Shown: positions 1-8,731 of the stretch, one piece after another
How the letters are laid out: each line of letters opens with the position of its first letter
How positions within the stretch are numbered: position 1 is the first letter of the stretch
NCBI GenBank assembly: GCA_964630305.1
Contig: CAZVTR010000001.1
Span: 88,316 to 152,315, forward strand
Length of the DNA: 64,000 bases
Reading direction: 5' to 3'
Source of the DNA: JAKPPT01 sp964630305
GTDB lineage: Bacteria > Spirochaetota > Spirochaetia > Treponematales > UBA12059
Made by a program: the position numbers and the translations under genes
The notes under the pieces: model-generated
Databases searched by the model: none
What the model was told of the DNA's origin: nothing
What the model saw: only the letters and a program-made list of their open reading frames with translations

Positions 1-2
1 CA

Positions 3-683
3 GGAAGAACAATAAATCGAATACTTTCCAGTTTGCGCGCATTTTTTAAATTCTTAAGACTTGAAAAAATTAGAAATGATGATCCTTGCGAGCTTTTGGA
101 GTCTCCAAAACAAAAAAAGCCGCTGCCTGAGGTATTTAAACCTGAGGAAATAGAAGCGCTCTTAAATGCAATCGATATTACAAGCGCAGTAGGTTTAAGG
201 GACAGAGCTCTGTTTGAGCTTATCTACTCGTGCGGACTCAGAATCTCAGAAGCAGCAAACCTTTGTTTTAGCAATGTCTTTGCCGAAGAAAAAATTCTTC
301 GGATTACTGGAAAGCGAATGAAGGAACGAATTATTCCATTTGGCGACGAAGCAGCGTACTGGCTTTCAAAATATCTTGGAGAAGCATACCCAAAGCTCAA
401 AAAATCTTTTTCAAAAGATTTTGTTTTTTTAAATAAAAATGGAAAAGGAATTTCTCGGAAAGGTATTTGGAAGCGTTTTTCCGAACTGCGTGCATTGGCT
501 CATGTCGATGGAAAAGTTCATTCCTTGCGACATTCCTTTGCTACACACCTCCTTGCAGGTGGAGCAGACTTACGAACACTGCAGGAACTGCTTGGTCATG
601 CAGATATAGCAACAACGCAAATTTATACCCATGTAGATGAAGATAAGTTGGCAGAAATACATGAAGCATATTTTGAAAAGTAA
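3..683 (+). CDS. xerD: Tyrosine recombinase, XerD-like (5' end outside window)
   Basis: Site-specific tyrosine recombinase, probably one of the XerC/XerD pair that resolves chromosome dimers at dif. The frame is open from base 3, before the TTG at 33. The upstream codons read GRTINRILSS, the usual end of the N-terminal core-binding domain, so the TTG is not the start and the gene begins outside the window. The catalytic set is visible: Arg in CGLRISEA, Lys in ITGKRMKER, HSLRH, then LGHADIATTQIYTHV with the final His and the nucleophilic Tyr. The C-terminus (GADLRTLQELLGHAD) looks more XerD-like than the second recombinase at 4531. XerC versus XerD is an inference from these tails. Confidence 0.85.
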   Translation, partial: GRTINRILSSLRAFFKFLRLEKIRNDDPCELLESPKQKKPLPEVFKPEEIEALLNAIDITSAVGLRDRALFELIYSCGLRISEAANLCFSNVFAEEKILRITGKRMKERIIPFGDEAAYWLSKYLGEAYPKLKKSFSKDFVFLNKNGKGISRKGIWKRFSELRALAHVDGKVHSLRHSFATHLLAGGADLRTLQELLGHADIATTQIYTHVDEDKLAEIHEAYFEK

Positions 684-739
684 TTGCATGCAGTACGCTG
701 AGTAACTAAGGAATGATATTATAATGGGGAGGAAATGCT

Positions 740-1480
740 ATGCAAAAAAAAATAATATTGATTATTGCTATTTTTAGCGCAGCATGGATGATATCAGCAT
801 GCAAGCAGCAGGAGAAAAACCTTCTTGAGCGTATGTTTGATATTGAATCGAGAAGCAAGCAAGGTGTCAGTCCCTCCCGCATTGATGAGCTTCAAAATGC
901 GATAAAAGAATCTCAAGCAAAAGTAGAAAAAGTTATTGCAGAAAGTGAAAATCTAGCTTCATTTTGGCGTTTGTTAACCGTTCGTTACAGCGAAGCAGGA
1001 ATGTTTGGTGAAGCGTTTGAAGCAGCAAAAAAAGCACTTTCATTTAATCCAAATGATGCAGGTCTCTATTATCTCCTAGGGGTTTCGGCAGGCAATATGG
1101 CAAAGACAGCCATTACAGAAACAACAAACCCTCAAGCAGCACGAAAACGATGGCTTGAAACTTCTGAATCGGCATATCTTACTGCATTGAAATTAGATCC
1201 TAAAAATTATCGCAGCATGTATGGGCTTGCGGTCCTGTATGTTTTTGAGCTTGATAGTCCTGAGCTGGCCCTGCCATACTTGGAAAATTATCTTTCGGTT
1301 CAAGAGAAAGATGTTGATGCTTTCTTTTTATACGGAAGGGCATTGTATGCGACAGGAAGACTCCAGGATGCTGTGAATGCATATGGAAATGCTGCAAAAT
1401 ATGCCGGCAGCAAAGAAAAACGCCAACTTGCTGAACAGCATCAAAAAACTATTCTGGACGAGTTGTATGGATCAAAGTAA
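740..1480 (+). CDS. TPR-repeat lipoprotein
   Basis: Predicted lipoprotein of 246 residues. A signal peptide ends in ISAC at about residue 21, a good lipobox, so the mature protein should be lipid-anchored at the periplasmic face of a membrane. The rest is helical, with three or four tetratricopeptide repeats between about residues 75 and 235 (AAKKALSFNPND, YLTALKLDPKNY and AVNAYGNAAKYAG are typical helix pairs). TPRs bind other proteins; the partner is unknown. The start has a strong ribosome site (GGGGAGG, 726-732), and a TATAAT lies at 720-725 without a convincing -35. The gene overlaps dprA by 14 bases and is probably cotranscribed with it. Confidence 0.8.
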   Translation: MQKKIILIIAIFSAAWMISACKQQEKNLLERMFDIESRSKQGVSPSRIDELQNAIKESQAKVEKVIAESENLASFWRLLTVRYSEAGMFGEAFEAAKKALSFNPNDAGLYYLLGVSAGNMAKTAITETTNPQAARKRWLETSESAYLTALKLDPKNYRSMYGLAVLYVFELDSPELALPYLENYLSVQEKDVDAFFLYGRALYATGRLQDAVNAYGNAAKYAGSKEKRQLAEQHQKTILDELYGSK

Positions 1481-2357
1481 ACTGTTTCAACGTTTGTACC
1501 TTAATACAGTTGCAGGCTTAAATGCGCTTGATAGGATATGTCTTGATGATATCTTGAATGGTGAAATTTTACCTGTTTGTCTCTCTCAATCAAATGTTGA
1601 AGAGTTAGCGCAGAAACGCATTGATTCATTGCACTGGGATCCGGATAGCTGGAAACGTAAAGCAGAAGAACTGGTGCTGCTCTGTGAAAAGCAATCTATA
1701 ATGTGCATATCATTTTTTGATGAAACATATCCATCGCTTTTACGTGAAACAGCGCGTCCTCCCTATCTGTTGTTTGTTCGCGGAAACTATCGTATATTGA
1801 ACATGCACTGTATCACGATTGTAGGCACACGGTATCCTACAGGACTTGGTTTTGAAACTGCTCATGAGTTTGGCAAAACTGCTGGTGAACGTGGTTTAGT
1901 AGTTGTATCGGGATTAGCGCGAGGAATTGATACAGCTAGTCATGCTGGAGCATTACACGGCAACGGTTATACTATTGCAGTCCTTGGTTCCGGAATTGAC
2001 TATATATATCCCGCAGGAAATAGGAGCTTGGCTGAAAAAATTATCGCATCTGGAGGTGTGATTGTTTCTGAATATCCTTGCGGCTATAAGCCTGGAAAAT
2101 ATACATTTCCAGAGCGTAATAGAATACTTGCTGGCTTATCGGATGCAACTATAGTTGTTGAAGCACCAGAGGGTTCTGGCGCACTTATAACTGCTGATTT
2201 TGCAGTCAATGAAGGTCGTGATGTATTTGTTTCTGCGCGCTGTATCAATTCTATACGCTCATCTGGATGCAGAGCTTTAGAGCGTGATGGCGCTAGACTG
2301 CTTGATTCAATTGATGAAATTCTGGAACAATATATCGAGACAACATTGCTATTTTAA
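1467..2357 (+). CDS. dprA: DNA processing protein DprA/Smf
   Basis: DprA binds single-stranded DNA and loads RecA during natural transformation; it is also widespread in species not known to be competent. The 296-residue protein has a short N-terminal helical part and then the Rossmann-like DprA domain from about residue 105: IVGTRYPTG, VVSGLARGIDTASHAGAL, AVLGSGIDYIYPAGN, SEYPCG, FPERNRILAGLSD and SGALITADFAVNEGRDVF, all diagnostic. The ATG at 1467 is preferred to the upstream in-frame ATG at 1377, because residues before it lack family similarity and would overlap the lipoprotein deeply. No C-terminal winged helix is apparent, so this is a short form. It sits directly upstream of topA, as in many bacteria. 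Confidence 0.93.
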   Translation: MDQSKLFQRLYLNTVAGLNALDRICLDDILNGEILPVCLSQSNVEELAQKRIDSLHWDPDSWKRKAEELVLLCEKQSIMCISFFDETYPSLLRETARPPYLLFVRGNYRILNMHCITIVGTRYPTGLGFETAHEFGKTAGERGLVVVSGLARGIDTASHAGALHGNGYTIAVLGSGIDYIYPAGNRSLAEKIIASGGVIVSEYPCGYKPGKYTFPERNRILAGLSDATIVVEAPEGSGALITADFAVNEGRDVFVSARCINSIRSSGCRALERDGARLLDSIDEILEQYIETTLLF

Positions 2358-2369
2358 GGAGAACTATTG

Positions 2370-4538
2370 ATGCCCAAAAAAGCTGCAACTGGAAAAACAG
2401 AAACAAAAAAGAAATCGTCTGCACCTGCAAAAAAATCAACAGCTGAAAAACAAAAAATTTTAGTAATTGTAGAATCACCGGCAAAAGCGAAAACAATAGA
2501 GAAATATCTCGGATCTCGCTATAAAGTGCTTGCATCGATGGGGCACCTTATCGACCTTCCGAAATCGCGGCTGGGCATTGATATAGAACATGATTTTGAA
2601 CCTGAGTATCTCACCATTCGCGGGAAAGCAAAACTATTAAAGGAATTGCAGCAGGAATCAAAAAAATCTTCACTCGTGCTGCTGGCTTCTGATAATGACC
2701 GTGAAGGTGAAGCAATAGCCTATCACATACAGCATGCGATTGCAGCAAAAGTACCTGATAAAGAAGTAAAACGAATTGTTTTTAATGAAGTAACGCCGAA
2801 CGCAATCCGTGAGGCCGTGCAGGAGCCTCATGAAATTGATGAGTATAAAGTTGCGGCACAAAAGGCACGAAGAATTCTTGACAGGTTAGTTGGTTATCAT
2901 TTATCGCCATTGCTCTGGAAAAAAGTAAAAAATGGTTTATCCGCAGGAAGAGTTCAGTCAGTGGCACTGCGTCTCATATGTGAACGTGAGACAGAAGTCG
3001 AAGAGTTTATTCCCGAAGAGTATTGGACGCTCGAAGCAGAGTTTAAAAAAGGAAGGCATAAGTTTTCTGCTGAGCTCATACAGTTTAGACAGGAAAAGCC
3101 AGACTTAAAAAAAGAAGCTGATGTTCAAGCTGTTATTGATGCAATCAGTGGCAAACCCTGTATTGTTACCGAAAGAAAAGATCAGGAAAAAACACAACGT
3201 CCTAAACCGCCTTTTACAACATCTAAGCTGCAGCAGGCAGCTGCATCGCGGCTCGGCTTTACCGGCAAAAAAACTATGCAGATTGCTCAGCAGCTCTATG
3301 AAGGAATTACTATAGGTTCAAGCCGTATAGGTCTCATAACCTATATGCGTACCGATTCGGTGCGAATTTCTCCGGTTGCGCTAAATGAAGTGCGCAATTA
3401 TATTAAAAATACTTATCCTGAGGAATTACCTGCAGAACCTGTTTATTATCAGAGTGCAGGAAAGGTTCAGGATGCTCATGAGGCAATTCGGCCGACAATC
3501 ATTGAATACACACCAGATTCAATTCAAAAATATCTCAACCGCGATCAATATAGGTTGTATGCGTTGATATGGGAACAATTTGTAGCATCGCAGATGCTTC
3601 CAGCAAAGTTTTTGAGCACAGCTTACACAATTACTGCGGGAGATGCAGTGTTCCGAGCTTCAAGTTCATTGCTTGTACAAAAAGGTTTTTATAAAGTATT
3701 ACAGCTTTCTGTTTCAAGAGATGAAAAGGAAAAAGTTATTCCGGAACTACAGATTAATGAAGTGCTAACGCTGGTAGGCTATAAACCCGAACAGCATTTT
3801 ACACAGGGACCTGCACGGTATACCGATGCTTCAATCGTCAAAGTGCTTGAAGAAAAAGGTATTGGCCGTCCATCTACTTATGCGCCAATTATATCAACAC
3901 TGCTTGAACGCTATTATATAACCCGTGAAAATAAACAGCTGGTTCCAACCCAGCTAGGAAAAATAATAAACTCAATTTTAGTTGAATATTTTCCAGATAT
4001 CATTGATGTTGTGTTTACCGCAAATATGGAAAGTTTGCTCGATGAAGTAGAGGACGCACATAGAGACTGGATTACTCCTGTTCGTGATTTCTTTAATCCA
4101 TTTTATAAAAAAGTTCAGGAACTCATGGAGACGCTGGAGTCAATAAAAGGCAAGCTTGATGAGCCTACAGAATTTGTCTGTGAAAAGTGCGGTAAACCAA
4201 TGGTAAAAAAATTGGGAAGAAATGGTTTCTTCCTCGCTTGTTCTGGTTTCCCCGAATGCAGAAATACTCGTTCTGTACCGTTAGCACGATGCCCACGGAA
4301 AGACTGTAACGGTTATATTGTGGCTCGCAAAAAATCACGCGGGAAGGGCAGATTGTTTTATGGATGCACTAATTTCCCGGAGTGCGATTTTGTAACTTAT
4401 TTTAAGCCATCAGATACCTATTGTCCAAAATGCGGGTGGTTCCTCGTTGAACGATATGATAAAAAGAATGGCTACCATAAAGCCTGCATAAACCCTGATT
4501 GCGATTACCTTCATACTCAGGATGAACACCATGATTGA
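2370..4538 (+). CDS. topA: DNA topoisomerase I
   Basis: Type IA topoisomerase that relaxes negative supercoils through a transient 5' phosphotyrosine link. The 722-residue protein opens with a lysine/alanine/threonine-rich tail of about 25 residues, then the TOPRIM domain (LVIVESPAKAKTIEKYLG and DNDREGEAIAYH). The active-site Tyr is in GLITYMRTDS, and EKGIGRPSTYAPII is present. The C-terminus carries three C4 zinc modules: CEKCGKP...CSGFPEC, CPRKDCNG...CTNFPEC and CPKCGW...CINPDC. The ATG at 2370 is chosen over the TTG just before it because AAGGAG at 2356-2361 is correctly spaced. It overlaps xerC by eight bases. Confidence 0.97.
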   Translation: MPKKAATGKTETKKKSSAPAKKSTAEKQKILVIVESPAKAKTIEKYLGSRYKVLASMGHLIDLPKSRLGIDIEHDFEPEYLTIRGKAKLLKELQQESKKSSLVLLASDNDREGEAIAYHIQHAIAAKVPDKEVKRIVFNEVTPNAIREAVQEPHEIDEYKVAAQKARRILDRLVGYHLSPLLWKKVKNGLSAGRVQSVALRLICERETEVEEFIPEEYWTLEAEFKKGRHKFSAELIQFRQEKPDLKKEADVQAVIDAISGKPCIVTERKDQEKTQRPKPPFTTSKLQQAAASRLGFTGKKTMQIAQQLYEGITIGSSRIGLITYMRTDSVRISPVALNEVRNYIKNTYPEELPAEPVYYQSAGKVQDAHEAIRPTIIEYTPDSIQKYLNRDQYRLYALIWEQFVASQMLPAKFLSTAYTITAGDAVFRASSSLLVQKGFYKVLQLSVSRDEKEKVIPELQINEVLTLVGYKPEQHFTQGPARYTDASIVKVLEEKGIGRPSTYAPIISTLLERYYITRENKQLVPTQLGKIINSILVEYFPDIIDVVFTANMESLLDEVEDAHRDWITPVRDFFNPFYKKVQELMETLESIKGKLDEPTEFVCEKCGKPMVKKLGRNGFFLACSGFPECRNTRSVPLARCPRKDCNGYIVARKKSRGKGRLFYGCTNFPECDFVTYFKPSDTYCPKCGWFLVERYDKKNGYHKACINPDCDYLHTQDEHHD

Positions 4539-5436
4539 AGAATATATAACCTATATTGCAGCAGTAAAAAATTTATCCTCTCGCACAATAGATTCCTATA
4601 GGGAAGATTTAAAACTGTTTGCTTCTTTTTGTGAAGCAGAGCATATTCACATACTTGACGTACAACCAGAAACAATACTCCATTATATTGCCTGGCTTTC
4701 AGAAAAGAAGTATTCCAGGGCTTCAGTTAATAGAATGCTTTCTTCCATTAAAGGATTTTTTCGTTATTGTCTTCGTTTTGGAAAAATAGCTGTAAATCCC
4801 GCAAACGATATTGAATCGGTGCCAGGTAAAAGAAAATTGCCTAATTTTTTATTTGAAAGCGAAATTGAAGCATTGCAGGAAATTATTGGTAATACAGCAT
4901 CTTTTACTGGTGCAAGAAATCAGGCGCTGCTTGCCGTGCTGTTCAGTACTGGATGCCGTGTTTCAGAAATTGCAAACATAAAGCTTGAAGACATTAATTT
5001 TGATAAACATTCAATCCGTGTAACGGGAAAAGGTTCAAAAGAGCGACAAGTGTTTCTCTCGTCACATGCTGAGAATGCTCTAAAAAATTATCTTGCATAC
5101 CGCCAGGCTTTGCAGGGAATAAATACTAGTTATGTTTTTGTCAATCGTTTAGGAAAACCATTAACTCGAAGAGGTATAGCATATATTCTTGATGTACTTC
5201 AGCAAAAAAGTAATATAAAAAAACATGTGACCCCGCATATGCTCAGGCACAGTTTTGCTACAAAACTTGTTTCAAATGGTGCTGATATACGTTCAGTTCA
5301 AGCTATGCTAGGCCATGAAAACTTATCTACGACACAGATTTATACACATGTAGATCTCGAACGACTTCGAAATGTCTATAGAGAGGCACACCCTCATTCG
5401 GTACGAAAAAATGAAAACCTGGAGGAACATACATGA
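4531..5436 (+). CDS. xerC: Tyrosine recombinase XerC (CodV-like)
   Basis: Full-length (301 residues) tyrosine recombinase. The N-terminal SAM-like core-binding domain spans about residues 1-85 (AAVKNLSSRTIDSYREDL, SINRMLSS-type helix). The catalytic domain has Arg in GCRVSEI, Lys in VTGKGSKER, HMLRHSFATKL, and LGHENLSTTQIYTHV with Tyr as nucleophile. The YREAHPHS tail resembles XerC. The position topA-xerC-hslV-hslU matches B. subtilis topA-trmFO-codV-clpQ-clpY, which supports the name. An ATG lies at 4522 too, but AGGA at 4519-4522 is well spaced for 4531. It shares ATGA with hslV, implying coupled translation. Confidence 0.92.
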   Translation: MIEEYITYIAAVKNLSSRTIDSYREDLKLFASFCEAEHIHILDVQPETILHYIAWLSEKKYSRASVNRMLSSIKGFFRYCLRFGKIAVNPANDIESVPGKRKLPNFLFESEIEALQEIIGNTASFTGARNQALLAVLFSTGCRVSEIANIKLEDINFDKHSIRVTGKGSKERQVFLSSHAENALKNYLAYRQALQGINTSYVFVNRLGKPLTRRGIAYILDVLQQKSNIKKHVTPHMLRHSFATKLVSNGADIRSVQAMLGHENLSTTQIYTHVDLERLRNVYREAHPHSVRKNENLEEHT

Positions 5437-5978
5437 AGAAGTATCCCGAAATACGGAGCACGACAATTCTTGCGGTTAAAAAGAATGGTAAAGTAGCAAT
5501 GGCTGGAGACGGTCAGGTTACGCTTGGAAATACGGTTATAAAAAGCAATGCGCGAAAAATAAGAAAAATATATAACGATACAATTCTTGCTGGCTTTGCA
5601 GGTGCAACAGCTGATGCTTTTACGCTGCTTGAAAGATTTGAAGAAAAAGTGAAAGAATTTTCGGGCGATATTTTACGTGCATCGGTAGAGCTTGCAAAAG
5701 ACTGGCGCACCGATAAAATGCTCAGAAAACTAGAAGCAATGATGATTGTGGCAAATGCTGAAAAAATATTATTGCTTTCTGGAACTGGTGATGTTATTGA
5801 ACCTTCCGATAATGCTATTGCAATAGGTTCTGGCGGTCCTTATGCGTATGCTGCCGCAATGGCATATCTAGAAAGTTCAGAGTACAGTGCCAGTGAAATT
5901 GCTCGAAAGAGCCTTGCCATCGCAGGGGGCATATGCATTTATACGAACAGAGAAATACTGGTAGAGGAGCTTCCATGA
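5433..5978 (+). CDS. hslV: ATP-dependent protease peptidase subunit HslV
   Basis: Proteolytic subunit of the HslUV (ClpQY) protease, a dodecameric threonine protease fed by the HslU unfoldase. The 181-residue protein matches the family throughout: AGDGQVTLGNTV, AGFAGATADAFTLLERFE, ELAKDWRTDKMLRKLEA and IGSGGPYA. The catalytic Thr is the first of TT after MKKYPEIRS, so a nine-residue propeptide must be removed; E. coli HslV removes only the Met. Translation is coupled both ways: ATGA overlaps with xerC upstream and hslU downstream. Strong GGAGG lies before the ATG. Confidence 0.97.
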   Translation: MKKYPEIRSTTILAVKKNGKVAMAGDGQVTLGNTVIKSNARKIRKIYNDTILAGFAGATADAFTLLERFEEKVKEFSGDILRASVELAKDWRTDKMLRKLEAMMIVANAEKILLLSGTGDVIEPSDNAIAIGSGGPYAYAAAMAYLESSEYSASEIARKSLAIAGGICIYTNREILVEELP

Positions 5979-7318
5979 ACGATTTTGAAACATTGACGCC
6001 AAAAAAAATAGTAGAAGAACTCGATAGATTTATCATTGGTCAAACTAAAGCAAAAAAAGCCGTAGCGATAGCTCTTCGCAATCGGATACGCCGCATGAAA
6101 CTAGCACCCGAAGATCGTGAAGAGATAGCGCCTAAAAATATTCTTATGATTGGTCCTACCGGTGTCGGAAAAACTGAAATTGCGCGCCGCTTAGCAAAAC
6201 TATGCAACGCCCCGTTTGTAAAAGTTGAGGCTACAAAGTATACCGAAGTTGGTTACGTAGGAAGAGATGTTGAATCGATGATACGAGACTTAATGGCTGC
6301 CGGTTACCGGATGGTTATGGAAGAACTTAGGGAAGAAGTGTTAAATACTGCACAACAGAAAGTCACTGACCGTATACTCGATGCATTGTTGCCAGGTGTT
6401 CAGCCTCAAACACAGAGTGAAAACGTTATCACACCTAATCCAACGCGGGAGTGGTTAAAAGGCCAGCTCGAGCGTGGAGAATTAGATGACCGAGAAATAG
6501 AAATTGAAGTAACTACGCAAAACGGTGGTGCTCTCGAAATTTTTGCAGGCCAGCCGTTCGAGGATTTAGAAAGTACTTTTTCAGGCATTGCAGGGTTGTT
6601 TGGCGGCAAAGGCAAAAAAAAGCGACGCATGAAGATTCGTGAAGCCCGCAATGTACTTTTACAGGAAGAATCAGAAAAACTCATCGATAAAGATAAAGCT
6701 ACTGAGATTGCTCGGGAACGCGTTGAACAGAATGGAATAATCTTTGTTGATGAAATAGACAAAATAGCATCACGAGCAGGACAGACATCTTCTATCGATG
6801 TTTCCCGCGAAGGTGTTCAGCGCGATATTCTGCCAATTGTGGAAGGTTCAAAAGTAAGCACAAGGTATGGCATTGTCGATACGACGCATATACTCTTTAT
6901 TGCTGCAGGCGCTTTTACGGTTTCAAAACCAACTGATTTGATACCTGAACTTCAGGGACGTTTCCCCATTCGAGTAGAGCTTGACTCGCTCAATGCAGCA
7001 GATTTTGAAAAGATTCTTATAGAACCAGAAAACTCATTGATAAGGCAGTATACACAATTGCTTGAAACAGAGTCGGTAAAACTTACTTTTACACCGCAGG
7101 CTATTCATGAACTTGCAGTTATTTGTGAACAGGCCAATAAGCAAACAGAGAATATTGGAGCGCGGAGACTGCATACCATAATGGAACATTTGCTTGAAGA
7201 CATTTCATTCAGCGCATCAGAAAAGAAAGGAGAAACAGTAACTATCGATGAGGCATTTGTAGCCGAACGTTTTAAAGGTATCTTTGAGCGGCCCGATTTG
7301 GCAAAATTTATATTATAA
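5975..7318 (+). CDS. hslU: ATP-dependent protease ATPase subunit HslU
   Basis: AAA+ unfoldase that delivers substrates to HslV. The 447-residue protein has Walker A at about residues 60-67 (GPTGVGKTE), the pore-loop neighbourhood (ATKYTEVGYVGRDV), an I domain rich in charged residues at about 110-240, Walker B (IIFVDEIDKIA), SREGVQRDILPIVEG, and the canonical C-terminus LAKFIL that inserts into HslV. The ATG at 5975 overlaps the hslV stop; a longer in-frame start at 5933 would add 14 residues not seen in the family. The next gene, flgB, starts 43 bases downstream, so the protease genes may share transcripts with the flagellar genes. Confidence 0.97.
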   Translation: MNDFETLTPKKIVEELDRFIIGQTKAKKAVAIALRNRIRRMKLAPEDREEIAPKNILMIGPTGVGKTEIARRLAKLCNAPFVKVEATKYTEVGYVGRDVESMIRDLMAAGYRMVMEELREEVLNTAQQKVTDRILDALLPGVQPQTQSENVITPNPTREWLKGQLERGELDDREIEIEVTTQNGGALEIFAGQPFEDLESTFSGIAGLFGGKGKKKRRMKIREARNVLLQEESEKLIDKDKATEIARERVEQNGIIFVDEIDKIASRAGQTSSIDVSREGVQRDILPIVEGSKVSTRYGIVDTTHILFIAAGAFTVSKPTDLIPELQGRFPIRVELDSLNAADFEKILIEPENSLIRQYTQLLETESVKLTFTPQAIHELAVICEQANKQTENIGARRLHTIMEHLLEDISFSASEKKGETVTIDEAFVAERFKGIFERPDLAKFIL

Positions 7319-7340
7319 GCTCAAGTTGCTGTGCCGATAG
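7314..7340 (+). promoter_or_regulatory. Possible sigma28-type promoter before flgB
   Basis: GCCGATAG at 7333-7340 matches the sigma28 -10 element (GCCGATAA). TATA at 7314-7317, 15 bases upstream, resembles the TAAA -35 core with one mismatch. The predicted start near 7346 leaves a short leader holding AGAGAGG before flgB. The -35 overlaps the hslU stop codon. The -35 is imperfect and GCCGATA also occurs by chance inside coding regions here, so this is tentative. Confidence 0.3.
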
Positions 7341-7361
7341 TAAGTTTAAGAGAGGTTTCGT

Positions 7362-7781
7362 ATGCTTGAAAATACACGATTTGGCAAAACTATTGAATTA
7401 CTTTCCCGCTCTATGGATGTTGCCATGTTACGGCGGGATGTTATAGCAAATAATATCGCCAACGCTGATGTGCCTAATTTCAAGCGTTCAGAGATTAATT
7501 TTGAATCTGCACTCAAGCGTGCCCTGGATTCAGAGAATTATCAGCCAAAACTTGAGCTTATAACAACAGACCCTCGGCATATTCCTTCGTATAAAAAGAT
7601 TGACTGGCGCTCAGTTCAGCCACGAAGGGTTCTTGATTATCTTTCAACCGAGAAAAACAACGGCAATAATGTGAATCCGGAAGAAGAACTTATGGCATCC
7701 TTGCAAAATCAGCTCATGTACACACTGATGACTCAGGCAGCAAATTTTGAATTTAACCAGGTTAATCTGGTATTACGGTAG
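7362..7781 (+). CDS. flgB: Flagellar basal-body rod protein FlgB
   Basis: Proximal rod protein of the periplasmic flagellum, exported by the flagellar type III system. The 139-residue protein has the rod N-terminal motif RRDVIANNIANADVPNFKRSEINFE at about residues 26-50 and the C-terminal helix MASLQNQLMYTLMTQAA that packs in the rod coiled coil. Length is typical. It is the first gene of the flagellar cluster and is followed nine bases later by flgC. AGAGAGG at 7350-7356 serves as ribosome site. Confidence 0.95.
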   Translation: MLENTRFGKTIELLSRSMDVAMLRRDVIANNIANADVPNFKRSEINFESALKRALDSENYQPKLELITTDPRHIPSYKKIDWRSVQPRRVLDYLSTEKNNGNNVNPEEELMASLQNQLMYTLMTQAANFEFNQVNLVLR

Positions 7782-7790
7782 GGGTAAACT

Positions 7791-8249
7791 ATGGGATTGT
7801 TTTCATCAATTAATATAGCATCGACAGGACTAACTGTAGAACGAATTCGGCAAGATGTTATAGCAAACAATATCGCTAATGTTTCGACTACGAGAACCCC
7901 TGAGGGCGGCCCGTTCAGGAGAAGCAGGGTGATTTTGCGGCCCAAAGTTGACACACCGTATTTTCGTTTGCCGTTTCTTCCTCAGCAATGGGATAATGGC
8001 GCTGGAAGAGGTGTTCGAGTGAGCGAAATTCAAAAAGATATGAGTACGGAAACGAGGCTGGTGTATGATCCGACACATCCAGACGCAATAAAGACAGGTC
8101 CTCGCGCTGGTTATGTGGAAATGCCCAATGTCAATATTGTTACCGAAATGGTTGATTTGATAGCTTCTTCAAGAGCCTATGAAGCGAATTCATCAATTAT
8201 TAATGGTTCCAAAGCAATGTTTCTTAAGGCTCTGGAGATTGGAAGATAG
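7791..8249 (+). CDS. flgC: Flagellar basal-body rod protein FlgC
   Basis: Proximal rod protein, 152 residues, assembled with FlgB and FlgF. Diagnostic stretches are VERIRQDVIANNIANVSTTRTPEGGPFRRS at the N-terminus, HPDAIKTGPRAGYVEMPNVN in the middle, and the C-terminal helix EMVDLIASSRAYEANSSIIN. Length and order agree with FlgC in other bacteria. A GGGGTA ribosome site lies just upstream and fliE follows after ten bases. Confidence 0.95.
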   Translation: MGLFSSINIASTGLTVERIRQDVIANNIANVSTTRTPEGGPFRRSRVILRPKVDTPYFRLPFLPQQWDNGAGRGVRVSEIQKDMSTETRLVYDPTHPDAIKTGPRAGYVEMPNVNIVTEMVDLIASSRAYEANSSIINGSKAMFLKALEIGR

Positions 8250-8259
8250 GGAGGGGTAA

Positions 8260-8673
8260 ATGGCAGTTTCAACAATGGATAGTCTTATCCAGTATATAAA
8301 CGTAACCTCAAACAGTTTTAAAAATCCGGAGCAGCCGGCTCTTGCACCGCAGGGTATGCTGGCTCGGGGCGATAAAATAAAATTGGAAAAAGCAGACCCT
8401 CGGCATTTTGTTTCAGAGGGAGTTTTAGGTGCAGAGGAAGATTCCCAGACTACGCCTACGTTTGAAGATGCAATGCTTCAAGCGCTCAACGGAGTCAATG
8501 AGCTCCAAAATGAGAGCAGTGATGCTATTGAGGCAATGCTGACAGATCCTGATTCAATTGATGCGCATGAAGTAACACTAGCTATGGCAAAAGCAAATAT
8601 GTCGCTTAATATAACACGTACTATTCTTGATAGAGTAGTTCGCGCATGGAGAGATTTAATCAATACTCGATAA
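8260..8673 (+). CDS. fliE: Flagellar hook-basal body complex protein FliE
   Basis: Links the MS ring to the rod. At 137 residues it is longer than enteric FliE (about 104), with an extra N-terminal stretch of low conservation. The C-terminal half is typical: FEDAMLQALNGVNELQ, then DAHEVTLAMAKANMSLNITRTILDRVVRAWRDLI. GGGAGGGG precedes the ATG. The 58-base gap to fliF contains its own GGGAGGGG ribosome site and no clear terminator. Confidence 0.93.
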   Translation: MAVSTMDSLIQYINVTSNSFKNPEQPALAPQGMLARGDKIKLEKADPRHFVSEGVLGAEEDSQTTPTFEDAMLQALNGVNELQNESSDAIEAMLTDPDSIDAHEVTLAMAKANMSLNITRTILDRVVRAWRDLINTR

Positions 8674-8731
8674 ACTGTTCTGGGAGGCACAGTCTGTTGG
8701 GTATCTGATTCGTTCGTGACGGGAGGGGAAT

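Noticed and set aside
33..35. TTG as start of the first recombinase gene
   Set aside because: The frame is open to the window edge and the upstream residues continue the recombinase N-terminal domain.
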